DNA from: Nitrospirota bacterium
GTDB taxonomy: Bacteria > Nitrospinota_A > UBA7883 > JACRGQ01
Direction of reading: 5' to 3'
NCBI GenBank assembly: GCA_024275955.1
Contig: JAJRYD010000024.1
Span: 1-64,000, forward strand
Length of the DNA stretch: 64,000 nt
The translations under genes were made by a program, and so were the position numbers. Shown in pieces: positions 39,592 through 48,787 of this stretch. Position 1 is the stretch's first letter. Each line of letters begins with the position of its first letter. The notes beneath the pieces are model-generated. The model was not told the origin of the DNA. It was given only the letters and a program-made list of their open reading frames with translations, and ran no database searches.

Positions 39592-40571
39592 TATAAGTTC
39601 ATTTGGGCGGGGCTTTCGTCCATAATAAGCATAAGCGGGTTTTTTAAGCCAAAAATAGACAGCGGGCCGTCTGTTGAAAAGCTTGGCCGGTTGCCATTGA
39701 TGTTTATAGAAAACAGGGCTTTAGCGTTGATAGAATCCAGCTTCCCTATAATTATGTAGTTTTGCTCTATCTGTTTTCTGTTTTCGCGTAGCTTTGTCGC
39801 TGTTTCCCGCAAGAGTCTTCGTACCTCCTCTTCACGTTCGCTTATCGCCTCTCTTAAACTGTTGTTCGGTTTTATAAGCTCTTGCGGCTCCATAAACGCC
39901 GTATGTTCTGAGCCGGATATATTGTGGATTATTCCGGGAAAAATATTTTTGTATTCCGCCTTTACAGGTATTACTATTCTGTCATTCCTTACCGATATGT
40001 ACGATTCCTGTAAAATATCTTTCACGTCGTCCCGCAAAAGAAGTGCTTCGGCCTTTTCGGCTATCTTTTTTTTAAGGGAGTTTATCCTCTCTTCAATCTG
40101 CATAAGGTTTGCCGTCGCGGTCGGCTTTACATTTCCATCGCCGTCAAACGTTGCCTCTAGAAAACCGACAAGCTCCTCAAGCGGTTCGAAACTATCTGTT
40201 ATTTCCAGAAGGTTTTTGATGTTAGGCAGGCTGGAGGTTTTAAAATTGTTAATTCTCTCAAGCTGACGGCCAAAAGATATTATAGATTTTATATCTTCAG
40301 GTTCGGGCAGGGTTCCTGTTTCTATTTTTTCTGTTACCTTGCGCGGGTCGTCTACTTGAGATGGAAAAAGATTCTCTCCAAGCTTTGCGATAGATACCAT
40401 CTCTTCGGTAAGGTCTAGCTCTTTATCGGCTTCGTGAATAGTTTTAGCGGGGCGAACCGTTTCGCAGGTTACTGTACCAGCATCGGTTTTGCAGTGAGAT
40501 GCAAGTTTTTGTCTAATATCATTAAAATCGAGAGACTTAGAGGTACGCTCAAAAATTTTAGAACTGCTCAT
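39591..40571 (-). pseudogene. mutS2: MutS2, N-terminal part (core and lever)
   Basis: 326 residues with the MutS2 N-terminal pattern: FERTSKSLDFNDIRQKLASHCKT at the start, YISVRNDRIVIPVKAEYKN and HNISGSEHTAFMEPQELIKPNN near 190-225. It ends at a stop just before the ATP-binding domain. A one-base shift would continue the reading smoothly (NPLMLIMDESPAQMN then IMESKERSLL...), which argues for a frameshift, not for a natural split. The gene start overlaps the small ORF upstream by ATGA. Confidence 0.85.
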
Positions 40572-40729
40572 TCTTTTTCAGCTTTCGTTTTATCCTTGAT
40601 ATTCTTTTCGGCTTTCATCCGTTCGCTGTTTTCGCCGAAGGTATAGCGGTTCGCGAATTTTGTAATCTTCGCGGCTATATAGAAGCCGAGAATCAGCGCG
40701 GCGATTATCCAGAAACCTTCAGTGGAGAT
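40568..40729 (-). CDS. Small single-pass membrane ORF coupled to mutS2
   Basis: Between infB and mutS2 a frame of about 53 codons encodes a likely membrane helix (GFWIIAALILGFYIAAKI) and a charged tail (KAEKNIKDKTKAEKE). Its TGA overlaps the mutS2 ATG in the pattern ATGA. A good ribosome-binding site (AGGAG, at the infB stop) is followed at 5-base spacing by ATC, and no ATG, GTG or TTG precedes the helix in frame, so the start is unclear. I recognise no family. The overlap and spacing suggest a real gene; the lack of a normal start is a reason for doubt. Confidence 0.4.
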   Translation of the reverse strand: MSTEGFWIIAALILGFYIAAKITKFANRYTFGENSERMKAEKNIKDKTKAEKE

Positions 40730-40731
40730 TG

Positions 40732-43014
40732 CTACTCCTCTCTGGCGACTTCCTCTTGAGCGAAGTATTCGACGATGTCGCCGAGCTTGAGGTCGTTATA
40801 TTTTTCAAGCGTGATACCGCACTCAAACCCGCTTTTTACCTCTTTCGCGTCGTCTTTAAACCTTTTGAGCGATGAGATGGAACCTGTGTAGATAACCACA
40901 TTGTCGCGTATCAGCCTCGCCTCGACTCCTCTGTGCATCTTCCCTTCGGAAACTATACAGCCGGCGATGGTGCCGATTCTTGAGATTTTGAAGGTATTCC
41001 TTACTTCGGCTCTGCCGATTATCTTTTCTTCGAATTTAGGTTTGAGCAGTCCTTTTACGGATGCTGTTATCTCGTCAGTGATTTCATAGATTATGTTGTA
41101 AAGCCTCATATCTATTTTGGTTTTTTCCGCAAGCTGTTTAGCCTTTGTAGTTGGTCTTACGCTAAATCCTACGACAATGGCATCCGACGCGTCGGCTAGA
41201 GATACATCCGATTCGGTGATACCGCCCACGCCGCAGTGGATAACACGCACACGCACCTCTTCAAGCTCCTGCTTGGAAAGAAGCTCCCTTACCGCGTCAA
41301 CAGAGCCTTGAGTATCGGCTTTTATTACTATCTTAAGCTCCGCCATCTGACCGTCAGAGATCTTTTCGACAACATTTTCAAGGCGTGTATGCTGGTTGGT
41401 CAGTCTCTTTTCACGGCTTGAGCCTTCTCGGCTTTGGCTTATCTGCCTTGCTTTTCTATCGCTCTCCACGACGGTTACTACTTCGCCGGGGTCGGCAACG
41501 TCGCTCGCGCCTAATAGTTCCAGAGGGATAGAAGGGCCGGCGCTTGCTACCTTTTCACCTTTTTCGTTTATTATCGCCCGTACTCTTCCGTGGGTGGTGC
41601 CGACGACAAAAGGATCGCCAACTTTTAGGGTGCCTTTGTTTACTATGATGGAATGTACCGGCCCGCGGTTTTTATCTAGTTTGGATTCGATTACGGTTGC
41701 CGTGGCTTTAAGGTTTGGGTCTGCGTGCAGTTCGAGAACCTCGGCCTGTAGCTGTACCATTTCCAGCAAGGTATCTATCCCTTCGCCTGATTTCGCGGAA
41801 ACATTGCAGAAAATCGTATCGCCGCCCCATTCTTCCGGCGCGAGACCATACTTAGAGAGTTCCTGTTTTATTTTTTCCGGATCGGCTCCAGGCTTGTCAA
41901 TCTTGTTGACGGCAACAACTATCATAACGTCCGCCGCTTTGGCATGGTTTATCGCCTCTACTGTTTGCGGCATAACGCCGTCATCTGCCGCTACTACGAG
42001 TATAACAAGGTCGGTACTTTGCGCTCCGCGCGCGCGAAGCGCGGTAAAAGCTTCGTGGCCCGGCGTATCGAGAAAAGTTATGGTGCCGGTTGATGTATGC
42101 ACGGAGTAAGCGCCGATATGCTGTGTAATGCCGCCAGCTTCGGTCGCCGCTACTTCGGTTTTCCGAATGCGGTCGAGTAGGGAGGTCTTGCCGTGATCGA
42201 CATGTCCCATTACCGTTACTATAGGTGGACGGACAGGCAGATGGGAAAGGTCTTCTGTACTTTTCTCTTCCTCGGTTTCTGCCTCCTCCTTCATTTGAAC
42301 CATATAGCCAAGCTCTTCGGCAACCTGCTTGGCAAGGTCTATGCCGATATTCTGGTTTACTGTAACTGGCACGCCTTTAACAAAAAGGTTTCTTATAATT
42401 TCGTTTACCGGAAGGTTAAGGCCTTCCGAAAGTTCCTTTACGGTTATCACTTCGTCAATGGTAATAACCTTGGAGTCGGCTTCTTTTTTCAGCCTTTCTT
42501 CTTCCTCTATCTCTCTTTCAATATCTTTTAGTTCTCCAGCCTCTTTTCTTTCAGACTTTTCCTTAGCCTTTCTTTCCGTTCTTTCCGTTCTCTTTTTGGC
42601 TAGCGCTTTGGTCTTTTGTTTATCTCCTTCCACCTTCTTTTCGGCCCGTTTTTTTCTATCTGTTTCGACATGTTTTTCGGCCTCTTCGGTTTTATCTGGA
42701 GCAGGCTTTGGCTTTGCATCCGCTGTTCCTGCTTCTACAGCCTTTGCCGGCCCCGGCTTCTTTTCGGCTTTTTTGGGCACAGCTTTCTTGGCTGTTGTTT
42801 TTTTAGCTACCGGCTTTTTGGGCGCAGTTTTTTTTGTTTTGGCACTATCTTCATGCTTGACAGCTTTGCCGGAAAACTTGGCTTTTATCGCAGGAATATG
42901 CTCGTCCTCAACCCGGGAAGAGGCTGTCTTGCCGGTAACTTTAAGTTTTTTTAGTTCAGCAATAATTTCGGTGCTTTTTACGCCCATCTTTTTGGCCAGT
43001 TCGCTAATTCTCAT
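40732..43014 (-). CDS. infB: Translation initiation factor IF-2
   Basis: IF-2 is the GTPase that loads initiator tRNA. The 760-residue protein begins with an IF2N domain (MRISELAKKMGVKSTEIIAEL), then a Lys/Glu-rich linker to about 180. A second IF2N segment (TVKELSEGLNLPVNEIIRNLF) precedes the G domain. G1 is GHVDHGKTSLLDRI near 272, G3 is DTPGHEAF and G4 is NKIDKPGADPEK. Domains II-IV with KADTQGSVDAV follow. All GTPase motifs are intact. Separation from nusA-rimP breaks the usual operon. Confidence 0.98.
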   Translation of the reverse strand: MRISELAKKMGVKSTEIIAELKKLKVTGKTASSRVEDEHIPAIKAKFSGKAVKHEDSAKTKKTAPKKPVAKKTTAKKAVPKKAEKKPGPAKAVEAGTADAKPKPAPDKTEEAEKHVETDRKKRAEKKVEGDKQKTKALAKKRTERTERKAKEKSERKEAGELKDIEREIEEEERLKKEADSKVITIDEVITVKELSEGLNLPVNEIIRNLFVKGVPVTVNQNIGIDLAKQVAEELGYMVQMKEEAETEEEKSTEDLSHLPVRPPIVTVMGHVDHGKTSLLDRIRKTEVAATEAGGITQHIGAYSVHTSTGTITFLDTPGHEAFTALRARGAQSTDLVILVVAADDGVMPQTVEAINHAKAADVMIVVAVNKIDKPGADPEKIKQELSKYGLAPEEWGGDTIFCNVSAKSGEGIDTLLEMVQLQAEVLELHADPNLKATATVIESKLDKNRGPVHSIIVNKGTLKVGDPFVVGTTHGRVRAIINEKGEKVASAGPSIPLELLGASDVADPGEVVTVVESDRKARQISQSREGSSREKRLTNQHTRLENVVEKISDGQMAELKIVIKADTQGSVDAVRELLSKQELEEVRVRVIHCGVGGITESDVSLADASDAIVVGFSVRPTTKAKQLAEKTKIDMRLYNIIYEITDEITASVKGLLKPKFEEKIIGRAEVRNTFKISRIGTIAGCIVSEGKMHRGVEARLIRDNVVIYTGSISSLKRFKDDAKEVKSGFECGITLEKYNDLKLGDIVEYFAQEEVAREE

Positions 43015-43136
43015 TTAATGTTCCTTTTCTTTAAGCGGTAAACTATAACACAGTGCAGGCTCCTTTAAAGCATTTTGCGTCTGCTATTTGATATTGTCCG
43101 GTTTGCGCCGGCAGGCGAACCGCTTTTGAAGCCACC

Positions 43137-43589
43137 TCAAAGGGTGGTATCTGTCTTAAAGCGGTAAGCTTTCTCTACCGCCATCTGGTCGCATAGCTCG
43201 TTTTCTGCGTGGCCTGCATGCCCCCGAACCCATTTCCACTCGACCTTATGAGGCGCGGAGAATTTTTTTAGATCTTCCCAAAGCTCCCTATTTTTAACAG
43301 GTTTTTTAGCCGAGTTTCTCCAGCCTTTGCGTATCCACCCGTCTATCCACTCTGTCATCCCTTTTACAAGGTATTGAGAATCGGTGGTTATGGTTATATG
43401 CGAAAGTTTTTTTATCTTTTTCAATCCCTCAATCGCCGCCATAAGCTCCATCATGTTGTTTGTGGTCAGCTTTGCCCCCCCAGAGATTCTAATTTCGGGC
43501 ATGTTTTCCGGCCTTATAATTGTTCCCCATCCGCCGGGGCCGGGATTGCCAAGACAGGAGCCGTCGCAGAAGATATCTACTTTGTTCAT
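43137..43589 (-). CDS. rnhA: Ribonuclease HI
   Basis: RNase HI cleaves RNA in RNA:DNA hybrids. The 150-residue protein has the four catalytic acidic residues: Asp in IFCDGSCLGNPGPGGW, Glu in NNMMELMAAIEGL, Asp in TTDSQYLVKGM, and Asp in HAENELCDQMA. The His in the flexible loop (RGHAGHAEN) is also present. The size is normal. It stands alone upstream of infB on the same strand. Confidence 0.96.
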   Translation of the reverse strand: MNKVDIFCDGSCLGNPGPGGWGTIIRPENMPEIRISGGAKLTTNNMMELMAAIEGLKKIKKLSHITITTDSQYLVKGMTEWIDGWIRKGWRNSAKKPVKNRELWEDLKKFSAPHKVEWKWVRGHAGHAENELCDQMAVEKAYRFKTDTTL

Positions 43590-43622
43590 CAGTTCTATAT
43601 TGTAGAGAAAAACAGGCGTAAT

Positions 43623-44375
43623 TTAAAAGTCGAAATCTACCTGCCAGCTCACTAGGTTTTCCCTTATAGCGGTGCCTTCAAAGCCGGCTGGTGTGACGGT
43701 TGAATCGTTATATCGTATGTAGGCTATGGTAAGCGCGGCATTTTCCGTGAACGACCACGAAAAGCCGACGCTTGTCGCGCCGTACAGGCTTTCTGTAGCC
43801 ATGTAATCTATTCCGACCCATAGTTTTTCGTTTATTTTTGGAAGTCTGGTATCGAACCCGAGCATTATTCCATTGTTATCTCTGTTGCCATTCTTGTCCT
43901 TAAGGATATTGCCGTTGCCGAAAAAGTAGCCAAAGGTAGCTCGGCCTATGAATGAGAAGGTTTTGGCAACCCCAAGGTAGACTATGTTGAAGTTGGTAAC
44001 ATTAACTTCGGAGCCAAAGTCGTAGCCCCCAAAGAAAAACGCAGGCATCGCTTCGTTGATGGAGCCTTCTGGTATGACAATCTTTCCGTTAAAAGATAGA
44101 GGCTCGTTCATCGGTTCTCTTACATCAATACCTGCTTCTACCTGCAGTACCCCAGCGTCAAGAAAACCGGCACTTAAGCCGTATGTGGTAGGTGCCGCAT
44201 TGCCGCCCTTGCTTTTCGGTAGGAACATTGTGGTGTTGTTGTCGATGTCGAGGTGGAAAGTTCCAAACGGCTGTGCGTCGGAAGCTGGTATTCTTATTAT
44301 ATTGGAAGGGGTAGCTATAGCAGTGCCGGCAAAAACGAAAACTCCTATAAAAACAAGCGAAAAAAACTTTTTCAT
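43623..44375 (-). CDS. Predicted outer-membrane protein
   Basis: A 250-residue secreted protein with a signal peptide (KKFFSLVFIGVFVFAGTAIA) and a beta-rich body of alternating strands ending in WQVDFDF with a terminal Phe, so a beta-barrel is likely. I see no family motif that gives a function. Between it and phoR lie about 236 bases without a gene. Confidence 0.65.
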   Translation of the reverse strand: MKKFFSLVFIGVFVFAGTAIATPSNIIRIPASDAQPFGTFHLDIDNNTTMFLPKSKGGNAAPTTYGLSAGFLDAGVLQVEAGIDVREPMNEPLSFNGKIVIPEGSINEAMPAFFFGGYDFGSEVNVTNFNIVYLGVAKTFSFIGRATFGYFFGNGNILKDKNGNRDNNGIMLGFDTRLPKINEKLWVGIDYMATESLYGATSVGFSWSFTENAALTIAYIRYNDSTVTPAGFEGTAIRENLVSWQVDFDF

Positions 44376-44611
44376 TATCTTTACCCCTTTAAATCGGTTT
44401 CAGCGTACTCCCAAGCCAAATAATCCTTAAGCACTGAACATCGGATAGCTAATCAAATTGATTGAAATAACTGTTCAGTATTCTAATATGTTTTATTCTG
44501 TTTTATTCGAGCATAAATGTCAAACGAAATCAATAACCAAGCAGAAGTGATACAGCCTCAAAACTCTAATTGATAAGGCACCTAATAGGTTTGTATTCAA
44601 AGAGTTCAAGG

Positions 44612-45727
44612 CTAGATAGGGATAATAAAGCTTATCGCGGTGCCTTTGCCGAGTTTGCTTTTTATATTGATTGAGCCGTTATGGGCCATAACGATATGTT
44701 TTACTATCGAGAGACCGAGGCCGGTTCCGCCAAGTTCTCTCGATCTGGCCCTGTCGACCCTGTAAAACCGTTCCATCAGGCGAGGCACCGATTTCTCTGG
44801 TATCCCTTCTCCGGTATCTTGCACTACAAATTCGGCAAAAACGGTGCCTTCTCTGGCATCTTCCGGCAACAGCGGTTTATTGCTGAGCGGTTTATAATCG
44901 GAGTTGTCTATATTCTCTAGTGACAGCTCCAGCGGTCGGTATAATATCTCCACGCTTTTGCCTTGCGGGGTATGCTTTATCGAGTTGTCCACGAGGTTTA
45001 CCATCACCTGCGTCAGCCTGTCTCTGTCGCCTTTTAGTATTATGGTGTTTGCTTCTACTTTTGCGCTTAGAGTTACTCCTTTTACCTTGGCTGAGTGCGA
45101 AAAGGTTTCTACCACGCTTTTCATAAGCTCTTGCGGGTCGATTTCTGTTATTTTTAGTTTTTCATCTCCCAATTCTATATTTGAGAGTGCCAGCAGGTCT
45201 TCAATAAGGCGGTTTAGTCTTCCTGAATGCTTATGTATAGTTTTGAGAAATTTTTCTGCTACTTTAGGTTCATTTATCGCGCCGTCTATAAGAGTTTCTA
45301 CAAAACCGTTGATGGCGGTAAGCGGTGTCTTGAGTTCGTGAGAAACATTGGCTACAAAATCGACCCTCATTCTTTCTATCTTTTTTTGCATCGAAATATC
45401 GTGGATGATAATCAGATATTTTTCGTCTCGGCCGGTCTCGTTTAGAGATGTTATAGTCGCTGTTACCGACATATGCCTCACCTCCATGCCGCCGCCTATT
45501 TCTATTTCGCCGTTAGCGGCTTTTCCGGTTTTAACTATACGTTCAAAAATATCTAGAAAGCCGGGGTGCCGTATCAGTTCTGCCGCAGGTTTTTTCTTTA
45601 TTTTTGTCTCGGCAGAAATCTGGAAAATATTTTTAAAAGAAGTGTTGCACAAAAGAAACCGTTTTTCCGTGTCAAGTATAGCTACTCCGTCGGTCAGCTC
45701 GTCGAGAAACGATTTGCCAAGATTCAT
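44612..45727 (-). CDS. phoR: PhoR-like histidine kinase without membrane anchor
   Basis: Sensor kinase of phosphate control. The 371-residue protein starts directly with a PAS domain (LDELTDGVAILDTEKRFLLCN). A dimerisation box follows, VANVSHELKTPLTAINGF, with the phospho-accepting His near residue 130. The ATPase part has the N box LTQVMVNLVDNSIKHTPQG, DTGEGIPEKSVPRLMERFY and GGTGLGLSIVKHIV. Classical PhoR has one or two membrane helices before PAS; none is present here. The ORF overlaps phoB by four bases, so upstream extension is limited. It is therefore probably soluble and may rely on PhoU or the transporter for input. Confidence 0.88.
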   Translation of the reverse strand: MNLGKSFLDELTDGVAILDTEKRFLLCNTSFKNIFQISAETKIKKKPAAELIRHPGFLDIFERIVKTGKAANGEIEIGGGMEVRHMSVTATITSLNETGRDEKYLIIIHDISMQKKIERMRVDFVANVSHELKTPLTAINGFVETLIDGAINEPKVAEKFLKTIHKHSGRLNRLIEDLLALSNIELGDEKLKITEIDPQELMKSVVETFSHSAKVKGVTLSAKVEANTIILKGDRDRLTQVMVNLVDNSIKHTPQGKSVEILYRPLELSLENIDNSDYKPLSNKPLLPEDAREGTVFAEFVVQDTGEGIPEKSVPRLMERFYRVDRARSRELGGTGLGLSIVKHIVMAHNGSINIKSKLGKGTAISFIIPI

Positions 45728-46425
45728 CTTTCAGGCTCGAATATGTAGCCAAAGCCTCTTACCGTTTTTATATATTCCGGCTGTTTGGCATCTTTTTCTA
45801 TCAACGCCCTTAACCTTCTTATATGCACATCTACAGTTCTTGGCTGTACAAAAGCTTCGCCTTCCCATACATGGTCGAGCAGTTCGTCACGCGAATACGC
45901 CTTGCCGGGGTGCTGTACGAGAAAAGATAGAATTTTAAACTCGTACGGCGAGAGATGTACCTTCCTGCCTTTCACCTTAACCGTAACGGAGTTAAAATCT
46001 ATAAAAAGCTCTTTGTATCTAAAACTCCTATCGGCCTTCGGCTCGCTTTTCCCCGTTCTCCTCAGCACAGCTTTAACGCGCGATACCATCTCTTTCACGC
46101 TAAAAGGTTTCGAGACATAGTCATCAGCCCCCAGTTCAAGGCCCAGCACCCTGTCTGTTTCGGATGTTTTGGCAGAGAGGATTATTACAGGTATGTCGCT
46201 CATATTCGGGTCGGCTTTTATCTGTTTTAAAAATTCCATTCCCTGAATGCCGGGCAACATCAGGTCGAGTATCACAAGGATAGGCTTTTTAGATTTTATC
46301 CGCGCGAAAGCATCTTCACCGCTGTTTACCGCTTTTGTAGAATAACCGTCTTTTTTAAGATTGTACTCCAGCAGTTCGCAGATGTCGGATTCGTCCTCCA
46401 CTATGAGGATATAGCCCATCGTCAC
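45724..46425 (-). CDS. phoB: PhoB-like response regulator
   Basis: OmpR/PhoB-class regulator of 233 residues. The receiver domain has the acidic pair VEDESDICELLEYNLKKDGY, phospho-accepting Asp in LVILDLMLPG (near 54) and Lys in ADDYVSKPFSVKEM. The winged helix at the C-terminus contains LSPYEFKILSFLVQHPGKAYSRDELLDHVW and RTVDVHIRRLRALIE. The listed start is a GTG in GTGA overlap with phoU; an ATG two codons later (46419) is close to AAGGGG and may be used. Confidence 0.95.
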   Translation of the reverse strand: MTMGYILIVEDESDICELLEYNLKKDGYSTKAVNSGEDAFARIKSKKPILVILDLMLPGIQGMEFLKQIKADPNMSDIPVIILSAKTSETDRVLGLELGADDYVSKPFSVKEMVSRVKAVLRRTGKSEPKADRSFRYKELFIDFNSVTVKVKGRKVHLSPYEFKILSFLVQHPGKAYSRDELLDHVWEGEAFVQPRTVDVHIRRLRALIEKDAKQPEYIKTVRGFGYIFEPER

Positions 46426-47087
46426 CCCTTATAAATATCAACTTCGGTATGCCGGACTATTTTACCATCTACCATATATAACACCATCTCGGCGATACCT
46501 TCGGAGTGGTCCGCTATCCTTTCGATATATTTGGAGACTGACATTATACCTGTAGCGGCGGGGATTTTTTCCGGGCTGTTTTTCATAAGCGACAGCAGTT
46601 CGTTTACAATCTGATTGCAAAGGGAATCGACAATATCGTCCTCGGCCCTTACCTCTTGGGCAAGGCCCGCATCTCTTTCGACAAACGCATCGAGACTTTT
46701 CTTTAGCATCATTATTGCTGTCTCCGCCATTTTGGAAATATCTATATGAACTTCCAGTTTCTTCTCGGTAGATATTTCCAAAACCCTCTCCGAGATATTT
46801 ACGGCGGTATCGCCCACTGTCTCAAGAGTGTCGATTATCTTTATGGCGGTTGTAACGAATCTAAGGTCTCTCCCTCGCGGTTTCCTTTGGGCAAGGTAGG
46901 TAAGGCAAGCCTCTTCTATCTCTACTTCCATTTTGTTTACCTTGTGGTCATCTTCTATCACGCTTCGGGCTATGTCGATATCGTAACTGCTTAAAGCTGA
47001 AATAGATTTTGCGACCTGTTCCTCCACAAGGCCTCCAAGCCTAAGGACAGATTCCTTAAGCCTTTGAAGTTCGTTTCCGTTTTTCAT
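46422..47087 (-). CDS. phoU: Phosphate signalling protein PhoU
   Basis: PhoU (221 residues) is made of two three-helix bundles, recognised by the repeated metal-binding motif type E/D-x-x-x-D: RSVIEDDHKVNKMEVEIEEACLTYLAQRKP in bundle one and EVRAEDDIVDSLCNQIVNELLSLM in bundle two. It links the phosphate transporter to the PhoR kinase. It lies between nptA-like and phoB and overlaps phoB by four bases. Confidence 0.93.
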   Translation of the reverse strand: MKNGNELQRLKESVLRLGGLVEEQVAKSISALSSYDIDIARSVIEDDHKVNKMEVEIEEACLTYLAQRKPRGRDLRFVTTAIKIIDTLETVGDTAVNISERVLEISTEKKLEVHIDISKMAETAIMMLKKSLDAFVERDAGLAQEVRAEDDIVDSLCNQIVNELLSLMKNSPEKIPAATGIMSVSKYIERIADHSEGIAEMVLYMVDGKIVRHTEVDIYKG

Positions 47088-47095
47088 TCTTTCCT

Positions 47096-48787
47096 TTACG
47101 CTTTTTCTTCGGCTACCGCTTCGGCTATGTTTAGGGCATGGTCTTTTACACGTCTGTAGTCATTAAGCATATCTGTGAAAATCATCGTAATAAGAGGCTC
47201 TTTACGCAGGTCGGAAATCCTCGCGATATGCTGTTCACGCAGTTGTCTTACTTTGTGAGTAAGTGTCTGGGAATGCGTATCGGCTTTTACAAGAATATCT
47301 CTGTTTCTTTTGCCGCACCCATCGTTTATCAGCTTGATGTAGGCAAGAATATCTGCGTGAAGCTTTTCGATGTCGTTCCTTTCCTCTTCGGGTAGCTGGA
47401 GGTTGGAGTTTTCAAGCCTTAGGTGCAGTTTTAATATTTTTTCGATGTAGTCGCTTATAGATTCGTACTCATCGGCCATCCGCAACTGCCGTCTGCCAAA
47501 GGAGGTAACATCGTGAGAGTGGGCCGAAGCTAACAGCTCTGTGAGGAATATTGAAATCTCGTTTTGCATTATGTCGAGAGATTTTTCGCCTTCAAAAACC
47601 TTCTCGGCGGCACCCCTCTCTACTTTTTTCGCTCCTACGGCGCTACTAAGGTTATCCATCATTGCTTCCGTTGTCTTTCCCATTTTTTGAATTTCGGCAT
47701 AAGAGTTATTAAGGGCGACGGATGGTGTCTCCAGCATTGCTGTATTGAGGTGGGTGAGATGGCGGTCTTCCGTAGCCTTTGCCGGTACCAGCTTTAGCAA
47801 AAGCTTTTCCATCTGCTTTATGAACGGTATAAAGAGAATGGTATTGGTAACGTTGAACCCTGTGTGGACAGTCGCTATTCCAAGTATTACATAAGGAAAA
47901 CTCTCGACCCCGTCTTTAAGCGCCATCATCCCGGGGTCGAGACCTAGAAAGCTTTTTACAATAGATATGTAAACAGGGAAAAGAGCGGTAATCCATAATA
48001 CGCCGAGAAGATTGAAAATTATATGGCCATATGCCGCGCGTTTCGCGTTTGTAGAAGCGCCTATAGATGCCAGCCAGGCGGTGATGGTGGTGCCGATATT
48101 TTCGCCAAGCACCAGCGCGGCGGCCGACTCGAACTCTATCACGCCGGTAGAGGCAAGCCCCATCGTTATGGCAAGCGTGGCGGAGGAGGACTGAACTATA
48201 AAGGTAAGCATACAGCCGATAAACGCAAGCTTTAGAACCCCAAAGTAGGTACCGGCCTCAAACATATGGAACCATGTCACAAATTCCGGCAGACTGCGCA
48301 TAGGCTTGAATCCGTTTTTCATAAGCTCAAGACCAAAAAAGACCATGCCGACTCCCATTACCGTCATCGCGAGAAACTTCACTTTTTCGTTTTTCGAGAA
48401 AAGATAGAAAAAGGAGGCGATACCAAGCATCGGCAAGCCGTATTTCCCGATTTTTAAAACAAGAATCCAGCCGGTAATGGTGGTGCCTATATTCGCTCCA
48501 AATATTACCCCGATAGCTTGTAAAAGTGTCATCACCCCGCTGTTTACAAGGCCTACCACCATTACAGTGGTGATGGAGCTGGACTGGACTATACATGTGA
48601 ACAAAACGCCGACAGTAAGCGCCACAAACCTGTTGTTGGTAACGGCGCCTATAAGGCTTCGTAAACGCTCCCCCGCGATGGTCTGCATTCCGTCGGAAAG
48701 AAACCTCATCCCAAGCAAAAATATGCCGAGACCGCCTACCGCCTTGAAAGCCATCTTGGAAACCAATTCCATATCCATCAAAAACAA
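47096..48787 (-). CDS. Na/phosphate cotransporter with PhoU-like tail (NptA/YjbB family)
   Basis: A 563-residue phosphate importer/exporter of the Na/Pi-II type. It has two inverted membrane halves, each with the QSSS motif (TCIVQSSSITTVMVVGLVNSG, FIVQSSSATLAITMGLASTGV) and GANIGTTITGWI / GENIGTTITAWL. After residue 340 a cytosolic helical PhoU-like domain follows. It heads the nptA-phoU-phoB-phoR operon, where the regulatory genes may respond to this transporter instead of PstSCAB. Confidence 0.95.
   Translation of the reverse strand: MFLMDMELVSKMAFKAVGGLGIFLLGMRFLSDGMQTIAGERLRSLIGAVTNNRFVALTVGVLFTCIVQSSSITTVMVVGLVNSGVMTLLQAIGVIFGANIGTTITGWILVLKIGKYGLPMLGIASFFYLFSKNEKVKFLAMTVMGVGMVFFGLELMKNGFKPMRSLPEFVTWFHMFEAGTYFGVLKLAFIGCMLTFIVQSSSATLAITMGLASTGVIEFESAAALVLGENIGTTITAWLASIGASTNAKRAAYGHIIFNLLGVLWITALFPVYISIVKSFLGLDPGMMALKDGVESFPYVILGIATVHTGFNVTNTILFIPFIKQMEKLLLKLVPAKATEDRHLTHLNTAMLETPSVALNNSYAEIQKMGKTTEAMMDNLSSAVGAKKVERGAAEKVFEGEKSLDIMQNEISIFLTELLASAHSHDVTSFGRRQLRMADEYESISDYIEKILKLHLRLENSNLQLPEEERNDIEKLHADILAYIKLINDGCGKRNRDILVKADTHSQTLTHKVRQLREQHIARISDLRKEPLITMIFTDMLNDYRRVKDHALNIAEAVAEEKA

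Noticed and set aside
39585-39600. Programmed frameshift in mutS2
   Set aside because: No slippery heptamer or downstream structure is visible at the join; a lost base or true split is simpler.
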